Part shown: piece by piece, positions 38,901 through 50,900 of the stretch | How the letters are laid out: each line of letters starts with the position of its first letter | Position numbering within the stretch: position 1 is the first letter of the stretch | Made by a program: the position numbers and the translations under genes | NCBI RefSeq assembly: GCF_000003815.2 | Contig: NC_049980.1 | Coordinates: forward strand, 23,261,249 to 23,325,248 | Length of the DNA stretch: 64,000 bases | Direction of reading: 5' to 3' | From: Branchiostoma floridae | Lineage: Eukaryota; Chordata; Leptocardii; Amphioxiformes; Branchiostomatidae | The notes under the pieces: generated by a model | What the model saw: the letters and a program-made list of their open reading frames with translations, nothing else | Database searches by the model: none | What the model was told of the DNA's origin: nothing

Positions 38901-41900
38901 GCTGCAATCATATTTTATCTTATCATTTTTAATGGATACTTTGTAATTACCTGGTCTTTGGCTTCCAGATTCAGTGATGTTTGTGAGGGTGATGATATAA
39001 GTCTCTGCTAGCTCTGGCAAGGAGTCGGCCAAGATTGACAGGGTCAGCACACTGTATCGCTCTCCATCCAGGAATACAACCTGCAATGCGCACATACAAC
39101 ATTTTAAACATACTTAGGCTGTCATAGCAGGTAAAATTTCTCCTTTGGTCCTGTAAATACAGTATCAACATAGCCAGACGACAAAAATAAGACTACCCAG
39201 CTGTTTGAAGATTCAAGAATTTGAACAAATGATTAAACTTATCACTGTCGAAGGGGATACACACTTCTGTAATGTAAGAAAATACAAACTTTAAGTGACA
39301 CACATAATTTGAGATTGCTAGTACAGATACTGGCAAACACACCTGTCCTGACACTGGGCTGATATCAGCTGCAGCATCCCGTGAGGCCTCCCAGTTGACG
39401 ATTACCTGCCCCACAGTTCCCTGGAGACGTTCCACAGTCAGACTCACAGTGTTGTCACTGACAGTTTCCTCTGCCTCAGTCTGCAACTGATCCTGTAACA
39501 AAATCATGTCATGGCATTTATAATCATGAATACATGTATTGTCCATATTGGCTTGACCATATAAAAACGTCCTTTTTAAATCTAGAAAGAGCAATTCTGT
39601 GGAGTAGAAAGCACCAAAATACCTCCACAAATCCTATTATTCCATGTGCATTGTCATTGGACAGGATGGTGACAGTCACTTCCCCATAGCTGCCAATCTC
39701 AGCTCCACCAGTCGGATCAGACAAAGTGACGGTGAAGGATTCGTCGCTTTCAGGGATCTCATCGTTGACAATGGGCACGATGACAGTCAGGGTTCTCATG
39801 TCAGGTTCAAAAGTCAGCTCTCCTGACCTGTTAAGTTTATAGATGACAAGACAATAATTTTAGTCATTTTGGCATGTAGCAAACTAAAAAATATTTGAAG
39901 CTAATATATACTTGTAGGCTGATCAGTATTATTACATACAACTCTTGTTTCTTTTTGCACAATCTCATCTTACAAACATCACATATCATGACATTCTCAC
40001 CTTGCTATGAAGTCAGACCCATCTCCTGTAGTTGTCACCTCAAAGACAGACGATGTGAGTGACATGGACCCATCGCCATAGTTAGCACAGGCCAGTAGAC
40101 TTGTACTCCCTCCATTGTAGGTGGGGACAATGGCAGGGTACAGACTGTAGCAGCTTGGACCATCCAAGAGCTGTGAAAATGTAGAATATTCATTACTCTC
40201 TGAGCAGTAGTTGTAAATCATAGAACAAATTTTAGTAATACTCTTTTCATCATTTTGATGCAATGAATGTAGCCATTATAGAGACAAGAAAACACATGAT
40301 TTAAAGAAAAAAATTGAATTGCTTTCATTTTATGATAAGGTTTATACATAAAGCAAATTAAGATGGGTGTAGACGTGCGGACAATATGTAGACTCTTGTG
40401 AATGAAAAAGAACATCAAACATACCTTTGTGAACAGGTTATCAATGCTGTTCCAAACAAGGACTTCAGAGGCACTGTCTGTGTTGGCAATAACCAAGTGT
40501 TCTGCAAATAAAAAGACAGTTTTCATTGAAACATTCCTCATTTTTCAAGACTTCAAAGCAGAAATTGTAAGCTTATAGGAAAGAAAAATGGACATTTGCT
40601 AAAGAAAATGGACCCTTACCCAGTCCACTAGGTGCAGCATACACCTGGGCCGTACGAGCATTGTTGGTGTCGATGTTCTGGTGGACTAGAAACCTGGATG
40701 ACTGAGAGTCAAACTTGTACACAATAGAAGTCACTGTAGTTGTGCCACCTGCAAAACAATAATACAATAAGTCTATGAAACCCCATTTCTATCTATTCCC
40801 TAGTGCCATTATTTACTGATATATATATTCTGATATACATTTTTTCTCAGCCAGAAAAACTTTTCCTGAAGTGAAGACTTCATTATCTAAACTGAGCCAG
40901 TGCATGTATCGTAACTCATAAAGGTTCTGACACAGTACATATGCAAGATTTTCAGCACCAAGGAGAGAGCCGTTTATGATCTTGGACACCTACTGTTGTC
41001 TCTGCTGTTGGTGAACACCACATAGGTGTCACTGTTGATCTGGAAGGACTCCACATCTGTTGCTCCCAGTGTGTTGATTGTCTGGGGGTTACTCGTGTCA
41101 AATCCACTACCTTCCCAACGATATATTGCAGACCTAGAAAGATACAGACAATGAAGTAAAACAAGTCTTAACAAAGACTTTTCACTTTAGTTTTTTAAAA
41201 AGATTTTGGCAGTATGATTTTGGCAGTATATTGTTAACTGTTGGTTTCTGGGTGAAATGGGAACATATTCTTATCTACCTGCTAATATCCACATTAACTT
41301 ACAACAAGCCTTACCATCTAAAACCTAAAAACGGTCCAAACGTAATGAAATGGAACTTACGTGATCTGGAAATTCTGTTGTGATGAGTCGTAGTGGTTGG
41401 CAATAGCCAGGTATTGTTGGTTTCCAATCTGGAAAATTTCTAGTGCAGATGCTCCAAATGTTGGGATACCTTGAACACCTACAAACTGGCCAGCTCTCCA
41501 TTGTAACACCTGTCGATAAATAAAGTCAGAAGTTCACACCAGACCAGGCTGGCAAAAATATTCATCATGCTTGGATGTTTAACTATGGAAAGGCAGTAAA
41601 CTGTAAAGTAACCATTAAGAGCTACATGTAAAACCATTTTCTCACCTGATTCACAGGGAATTAATCAAAATGCAAGCCATTGAAATTACCTGTGAGTTGA
41701 TGTTGGTCTGCTGCGCATTGTCCATGTAGTTTGCCACAACGAGGTAGTGGGCTCCAGCTGAACTGAAGTACGCAATGTTTCGTGCACCAAGAGTATTCAT
41801 GTTTTGCACCTAACATAAAAACAAGAACATCTCTGAGTATCATTTTGAAATCAAACACTTTTTGAAGAACTTCAACTCATGAGATGAACTACGTTTCATC

Positions 41901-44900
41901 TAAGGGATTATAAAACATATATTAGACAAACTTGCTCACATGTTGTTACTTCATATGAGCAATGCTTGGGTTACTTGAAATTCATCCATTTATGACTTGA
42001 AATTTAGCATATCCACATATACTTGGAAGGCATATCATACCACAAGCAGTGTTCCATTAGAAGTGACACGGTATATTCTGGACATGGCCTGGAAGCGACC
42101 AGCGCTGCCGTAGTTAGCTACAGCCAGGTATGTGCTCCCATCCATGGTGAACGATGTGCAGCTACTGCCACCATCAGTCTCTATGGTCTGGAAGAAAATG
42201 TAAAAACCATGTCATACATGAAATATAAGTTGCTACTGATGGAACATTTAAGAACATGACTGAAGCAACTGTAATATCCATGCAAGTATACACGTATGGC
42301 CCTGATTAAGCGCTCTTCCTTTGTCTTTTTGCTTGGTTTGTTCAACTTTTGAGAAACAAGGATGGCCAGGCATCTAATAAAGGAATTGTACCAAAATTAT
42401 CTAGAAGTCAAACAACCTCCAGACATCCCCTTACCTGAACAGGTACAAAGGCTCCTTGCCACTTGTATAGTGTAGTAAGAGTAAACCGTGTCTCATCTGA
42501 TGAACCATCACTCCCAACTGGACTGGACAGGGCTCCCTTCTGGTCATCACTGACCACCACGAAATAAGTGTCACCCTGAAAGGTGAAGGTATGGAAGTCT
42601 CTGATTCCCCTTCCTTCAATGGTCTGGGCAAGGGCCAGGACCGTGTCACTTCCAGCTGAAACAGAAGAATGGGTAACATTTAAGGTGTGGTAAGGAACAA
42701 AAACATGATGACATTCTAATCATAGGAAAAATATGTCATCAGTCAAATCAAGCCATACATTGTACATGTAAAATGGTCGTAATGCTTTGTTAGATGTAGA
42801 CTTAGACTTCACTGCAACAGTCCATTGTACCAACTTGGAACTCAAGTTGTAACTCCATTTTGGCTTGAATAGTCATAGTCTAAAGAATAGAGTATAAGGC
42901 ATACTGTAAGTATCAAACTTGTATAGAGGAAATCACAAGATATGTATCCACCATCAATGAATATCTCACCTGTACTGACAGCAGATACACCCCTGGTCTG
43001 CCACCTCACAGACACTGTTCCCAGCATGCCTTTGGACCGTTCCACTTGCAGACTCACAGTTCCAACATCTTCCTCCACTTCCAACACGGATGTCCTGTCA
43101 AGACATGATCAATGTTGTAAATATCTTGTCTATGATGCCAGATTACAGTTGGACAGGCATATCACAATAGTTTTTAACTTCATAAACATAAAGCGCTATC
43201 TGGACCGCTTTAACATTGCTTTGTACTAAAACATTAAACTTAATTCATTTTCACAAACAATTGGTAAACTAATTAATTATTAAATGTTTTGTTCTTATTG
43301 GCAGCCACAGGCCATAGATTACAATGTGCATATAAAAAGTACAGGCATCCATTACCTATTTGGCAGATTTGAGGGATAGATATCAATCCTTCCATAGGGA
43401 TAGTCATTTGCCTCAACAGTGATGTAGACTGTTGTCATGTCTGACAGCTTGGCTCCTCCACTGGGATCCAGCAGAGTCACCACAAACATCTCTGCAAACT
43501 CAGGCAGATTGTCCATCACAGCTGAGATCTCTAGGATCTGTAGAGATAAAGGAAAGTAATTAGTAGGTACTATTTCAACCCTGAAAATGAGGTCATGTAA
43601 TGAAAATGAGGTCGAGTAATGATGCACATGTTACATGTCTCTTACTAAGTCACCTCTTCCACCTATCAAAAACTGATCTGATACAGTCCATATTAAAGCT
43701 TACAAATTTTACACCATACTAATTTTGATCATCAACATGTTTGTCTAGTGTGCAGTATTGGGCAGAATTCAATCTTTCCATAAGCAATTGTGAAATTATT
43801 ACAATCTGAATAAAGTCTATATCTCTAATGAATATTGTGTTGACAGATAAGTCTATGCTAAGATCAACAAGAGCAATCACTATTGTTGGATGATGACAAT
43901 GATGTATACTTACTGCCACATCCTCCATAGGCAGGAATCTGACAAATCCATCAGTGGGCAGAAGGTCCATGACTCCTGCGGACCCGTCCAAGTGTCTGAC
44001 GGTGTACTGCACGGTGACCTCTCCAAAGGTTCCTGGTCCTCGGATGATGCGCAACTCAGCAACGCTGTTGGCCGTGGACTCCAAGGTGGGCTCATTCAGT
44101 GAAACGTTGGCAGATGTCTCAAATGATATGATACCCTGGGCATCGTCATTGGCCAAAATGGTGATGATGGCTGTGGGGGTGGTAAAATTGATGTGAATGT
44201 TAGTTTGCAATACTCAGGAGCTGATATACGGATTGCATGTTCCATCTACGGCAGCAAAAATGTCTCTAAAATAGGTGCCACTGTTGGTGCATGGGGTCTC
44301 TATTTCTTTGTAACTGCACATTGGTCTCCAAGGCATATATCAATTGCAATGGAGCCATTTACAAATGTAGACTAAATAACTAACCCTTGCTTGGTTGTCC
44401 CAGCTCCAGACCTGGGGAAGGCAGGCTCAGGACAACCTCAAACACCTCGTCACCCTCAGGGATGTCATCATCAAAGATGGAGACTGTGATGTTATGCAAG
44501 TTTTCACCATCTGCATAGAACAGGGTCTGTAAAGACAAGAGCCAGGTCAGTCAGTGTTTTGTATACAGTATATATTAGGCTTTATGATAAAGTAGGAGAA
44601 GATTGAGTATCAGTGCAGTGCACTTCATCATTATCATCTACTGGTTTCTGAATCTGAAGTTTCTAACTTCAAGCTGGTATTGAATGAAAAAAATGCAGCA
44701 AATGCCCAAAATGTGACATCAATAGGAAGCAGATCAAACCAGCAAAAACTCACTTCAGTATCCAGGAAGTAGTCGTCTCCTAAAGATGCCTGCCTGTTCT
44801 GAGGATAGTAGATGACAGACACGTCCCCATATGTGCCTCTGTCTCTCAGCACCATCAGGGTGAGGTTCTGGTCACGTTCCTCCACAAAAATACTGCAAAT

Positions 44901-47900
44901 AAGAACAGTTTAGATATTTAAGCTTTCAATAACCACAATCTCTTCAGATACAATGAATATTGCCCAAGAAATATATTCAAAATGTTGCAACAATATTGAG
45001 AAGTACTTAATGGGGTAGCTAAATATACATACAAAGCAAAGAAAGAGAAATTAGTCAAAGGTACTTCTACTTGGTATGTTACAGATAACCTCAGTAACTG
45101 TAAAGATTTTGTGTTGGTCCTATCTAATATCATACCTTGCACTGCCTGATGGGAAAATCATGACACCCTTTGTCCCATCATTGGCATCAATAGACACTGT
45201 GGCTAAGGTACTCCCTGCATCTGGAAGAGATACATATGAATTTGCGATTGTTCCTTTCGTCACATATCCACGACTCAGCGCCAAGCATTAGATGACTGCA
45301 ACTATCAAATTTGAATGTATTCAATTTTCCATGTGATTTTGTAATTGAAAACACAAATTCTCCAGTACAATGATGTGAGATAAGAGGGAGGTCAAAAGAA
45401 ATTTGTTCATTATAAAGAAAATTCATCAGAGGTTCATCTCTAAGGGATGGCATGAAACCTTACCAAGTTGAGGAGGGTATGTTGAGGTGTTTGGGTGGAT
45501 GAGCTGGACCTCTGTGATGTTCACCAGGAAGACCTCCACTAGCTCAGGAATGTCATCCTACAAGACACAACAAAGTAGTAATGAAACAAAACAATTTTAT
45601 GAAATATGATTAGAAGCATCTTCAATTGACTTTCGGTCTTAACTTATCATTCTACATTCAACATAAAGCTCATGGATTTACAATATAATATAACACCACT
45701 ACAAATGGAAAGAACTACAATTCAGAATGAATGGTTACCTCCAGTATATCTATGCCTATAGTGGTGGATGTCATTCCATCAGTCATATCAACATATCCCA
45801 TTTCTGCAGTGAAGTCCTCCATTGGGGTGGCCAGGGCTACTTCAGAATTCAGGACAACCGTGCTGCCATTCATGATCTCATAATATACACGAATAGTACC
45901 TGTAGAAGAAAATTTCAATGAACACACATAAACAAATCGAATTATCAAATCAATTATTAGAGCTTGAGGCTCAGTAATATTGCAAAGTAATTTTTTCCAG
46001 TATTTCAAGTTTGGAACAATATGTTTTACAGTTACTGTAGTAGTGCATTGAAGACACAAGTTTGTGATGCAATGAACTTGTGTTGGTAATGTGACTAAGA
46101 AAACTTCAGAAATAAAACCAGCATGAATGGTTCAAGATTTACGGTAAGAATCAGAAATGAAAATAAAAGGAGGAAAGGTAAACATTGTCTTACCAATGGC
46201 TCCAAACTTCCTGTCCAGAAACAGCTGTATGGTCTTGTTGCCCTCTGATGTGGAGACCAGTCTGGAGGAGGATGCCAGCCCGACCACTCCATGTGGCTCA
46301 TTACTGGCCAGGATGGAGATGACAGCTGTGGAACCCACAGGGTCCAGCACAGCACTGCCCCCTACTGTCACACCTGGGATTTGCACAAATTTGTGTTATG
46401 AAATCTTTAAAGTTCATGTCACTTTAACTTCATGAATATGTCAACATCTAGAACAATTTCAAACTGTGTACATTTCAGTCATGACTTCAAGGACATTATC
46501 CTGTCCATATTCCTGTTGCACTCAATTAACACTGGACTACTTCATGCATCACAATGATATTCCATGCTACCATAGAATTTACATAAAAATCATTCATTCA
46601 TATTATTAAAGGTAACTTACAGAAACAATGCTGAAAGCATATCTATCTGTTAAACACTTTTCTACCTTCTGTTTGTGGTTCACTCAGTACAATCTGGTAC
46701 TCCTCACTCGTCTCTGGGACTTGGTCATCCAGGACATGAAGGGTAATGTTCTCTGAGAAAATGCCCTAGAAATAAAAATTTGTACAAGTTATAACATTTA
46801 ATCTAAACATATTAGTGGCATACTGTGATATCAAATGTTTTACACAGCCCTGAAAGCATCCAATAAGATTACTTGAAAGCCAATCTCTCTGTAGCAGTGA
46901 CTAAATGAACTATTTTTCATTTAGCACACATCCAGTCAATTACTATTTACTAAGCATGACATTTTACTTACATCTTCAAAAACAACTGTTCCATTGACTT
47001 CAGCGAATCCCTGTTCTCTGATATTCCTCTGCCTTTCCTCAATGTGCCAGGGTACAGTCACCCTGCCTGCTGCAGAGTTCCTCACCACCTCCAGCTGTAG
47101 GGCTTGGCCTGTGTAACAGACAGTAACTTCAGAATGCAGCCTTTTTAGATTTTAATGTGTTTTGATTATGTACCTTAAGCAGTCCTTAATACATATAACA
47201 TAGTCTAAAGCTGGCTGCATGAGCTATTATAGTGGAAACACCTATTCAAAAAACGCAACCGAGAAGGTAGGTTTGGCAGCTCTGTAGAAAAACAGCATTT
47301 ATCTTTTATCTGTTACATAGCAGACCATTTGGAATTCCTACAAACATAGCCTTTTACAATTAGATATGTATAATAAAAAGTATAAGAAGGAATGCTTGCC
47401 TTCTTGCCCAAGGATAGACCTGGAGTTGGTACTGAACCCTACTCGCCCTGCAACATTGTCATTGGCAAGGATGGAGATGGTGAATGAAGACTGATCAGGA
47501 TCAATGGTGGCTCCACCCAGAGGATTTTGCAGCTGGATAACAATTGTCTCGGTGACCTCTGGGATAACATCATCAACAATTCCAACAACGACATCTGAAA
47601 TAAAAGAAAATAGATTTTACCTAAAGAATCTGGTCTCTTAGATGTATGATAAAATTCTGTACTGTTTTGTATCTTGATAAACATTGGCAGGATGCTGAAT
47701 AACATTCACAATGACACAGGGAGCTGTCCCTGGTGCTGAATGACATTTACACTGACACACGCGTTTGTCCCTGGTGCTGAATAACATTCACAATGACACA
47801 GGGAGCTGTCCCTGGTGCTGAATGGCATTCCCACTGACACAAGTGTTTGTCCCTGGTGCTGAATGACATTCACACTGACACACGTGTTTGTCCCTGGTGC

Positions 47901-50900
47901 TGAATAACATTCACAATGACACGGAGCTGTCCCTGGTGCTGAATGGCATTCCCACTGACACAAGTGTTTGTCCCTGGTGCTGAATGACATTCACACTGAC
48001 ACAAGTGTTTGTCCCTGATGCTGAATGTCATTCACACTGACACAGGGGGCTGTCCCTAGTGCTGAATGATATTCAAACTGACACAGGAGGCTGTCCCTGG
48101 TGCTGAATGATATTCACACTGACACAAGTGTTTGTCCCTGGTGCTGAATGGCATTCACACTGACACAAGTGTTTGTCCCTGATGCTGAATGTCATTCACA
48201 CTGACACAGGGGGCTGTCCCTAGTGCTGAATGATATTCAAACTGACACAGGGGGCTGTCCCTGGTGCTGAATGATATTCAAACTGACACAGGGGGCTGTT
48301 CCTGGTGCTGAATGCCATTCAAACTGACACAGGGGACTGTCCCTGGTGTTGAATGACATTCACACTGACACAAGTGTTTGTCCCTGGTGCTGAATGACAT
48401 TCACACTGACACAAGTGTTTGTCCCTGGTGCTGAATGACATTCACATTGTTACAAGGGACTGTCCCTGGTGCTTCATTGTTGCTACTGAAGAAATATCAG
48501 AGTCCTTACATTTCTTTGTTTCCCCCTCCAGAAATGTGAATGCACCACCGCTTGACCTGTAGTCATCAGTATTGGCTGTTCCACCAGTAACAGCCCAGTT
48601 CACCCTCACTTCCCCAATGGTGCCACCTGTAGACAGTATGAAATGTTGGTGACAATGCATACACATACAACATGTACCAATCAGATTATGACAACCATTG
48701 AGCCCTTCCAGTCTGACATATTAAGTGACTTCTACATTATACATGAATTAAGATCCCTCGTGGGGCATCACAACCTGGGATAACCCCTTAAAACAACAGC
48801 AAACGATGCTTAATGATGCAATTTGATACAGTATATACCATTGTGCTATCAATCAACTGATGTGCTGTTGACCTTTCTACCTTTGTAACACCTTAAGTAC
48901 AATATAAATACAACACCTATAGTGCATTTCACATATAGGAAGTAACACCACGAGTGCAATCCAAATAAAGGATATAATTAGCTTCCCTTGTTTTTTATAA
49001 CACCTCAAGTGCAATCCAAATACAGGAAGTAATAGCTTCCCTTAGGCCCCAATATATAATCATTATAAAAGAATGTTACATCAAAGAAAGATGCTATAGT
49101 ATAGTACAGTACTGTTTGGGCTGTGTTTACCTATTCTTTCCACCACCAGCTCCACAGACTGAGAAGTCTCCTCCACTTCAATACTTTGTGCACCTTGCCC
49201 CAGACGACTACTGTAGATGGCAAACATCCCATTGGCTGCATCGTTGGTCTCTATGGTAACCGTTGTCACCGTAACATCTCCCAGACGTGGGTTATTCTCT
49301 GGGACGGCGGAGGCACCACCAGCCAGTTCCACTCGCAGAAGTTGTACCAGGAAGGACTCGTCAAGCTCAGGAACTGTGTCATTTATGATTTGGATGGGGA
49401 TGTCGAAGAATGGCAGACCACCAGGGAAGGTGATAACATCACTCTGGTGTGACACAAAGTCCACACCTGGCTGTGCTTGGCTGGCATACAGTTCGTTGGC
49501 CTGGAGAAAATAGGACTCAATACTGTAACTGTTTCTGTCAAAATACAATAATTCCTGATTGTCCTGTTGCAATACAGACATAATATTCACACACCTATAC
49601 AACATTCAACATCGCGTAGTTTGTCATAGTCTGACTGGCAGGCTGACTGACAGAGAGAAAGAGATACAAAATTCAACATCTAGACAAAACATGGAGGATA
49701 TACTCAATATAGCTTGCAGGATAATCAATGTTACATTGCATAGATTATTTCATCTGAAATGGTAATACAGTAATACAGGCAGATCTTACATCAACAGTAT
49801 CCTTTTGATAGTAGTCTGTTCCAGTGACAGTCGTGTCTACTTGACTGCCGTCCACAGCAACCATCCAGGAGCAGTTCCTGTCAGCAGAGCTGTACTGGAA
49901 GGATGAGCAGGCCCTCTCCAGCAGACAGACTCTTGCACATGCCTCCAGAGGGTTACTCTCTCCAGAGACATCCACAAAGGTGGTGGGAGCTGTCAAAATA
50001 TAAAATTGAAATGATAAGCAATTACACTACTCTGTGTCCTATTCTTAGTTTTCAGTGGCTATTGCTCACCATTGCACCTTATGGAAAAATATATGCCACA
50101 CCTTTTAATACCGTAAGAAATGAGTATTCGAAGCAATGAAAAGTACAGTACACAATGTATATCAGTGAATTCATGAATTAATATCAAAACTATAGGGCAT
50201 ACAACACAAATGACTCCATCTTAACCATTGGTAATGCTTCCTTGGACTGCAGAGGAGAAGTAGCTCATCACAGTACGGCCCATCTGACCAGCCAGCTCTA
50301 TCAGGTCAGTCATCCCAGTGCTGTAGTACAAGCTGAGGTCCCCAAATGTGCCAAAGCTGGAATAGAAAAGTTTCTCAGTAAGTTAAGATTATTCTTGTAT
50401 TTTTTATAGAAATATTCCTCGAACTCCAAAATAGCACATGGCATACATCTTTTATAACCATCATTTATTTTGTACTATGCGTATGTCATCAGTACTACTT
50501 TAATTTAATTTATTGTTATGGTAAAATGTTGATATGCATGACTGTGTACCTTCTGTTGACTCTTATCAAAGCTGTATTTTCTCCAACAAGGCTTTCCTGA
50601 ACACGGTAGCCAGAGGAGGCAAACTGCACCACACCATGGGGGTTGTCATTTGCTGGGATGGTGATTCTTGAGACACCCTGACTGGGGTCAATGTTGGCCT
50701 CCTGGTCTTGCTCTGTGGTTACTGTGGCCTTGACTAAGGTAATTTCCACCACCTGGAAAAGAATGTTACAAAGACATTAGTCTGGATTTCTGACATGTAC
50801 GTTCACCTGCATTGGTCCATGAGGTACTAGATCATTAAACTTCAACAACAACAACTGTACAACAAAAAAATTAGTAAGCATATCTCAGAGTAATCAATTG

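Noticed and set aside
40988-40993. Alternative donors of ADGRV1 exon 40994-41133 (AGTAG|gtgtcc or AGG-T|gtcc)
   Set aside because: The first breaks frame with the next exon. The second keeps frame but is a poor donor. AACA|gtaggt gives frame and consensus.
43890-44196. Open frames on + opposite exon 43914-44170
   Set aside because: Antisense shadows of an ADGRV1 Calx-beta exon.
47706-47990. 94-residue repetitive protein on the - strand
   Set aside because: It is the minisatellite read in one frame. Three units make 123 bp, a multiple of three, so the frame simply recurs without stops. It lies in an intron whose flanking exons join in frame.
47693-48469. CRISPR-like array of regularly spaced repeats
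   Set aside because: Units are contiguous 41-bp tandem copies with no unique spacers, inside an intron of an animal gene.
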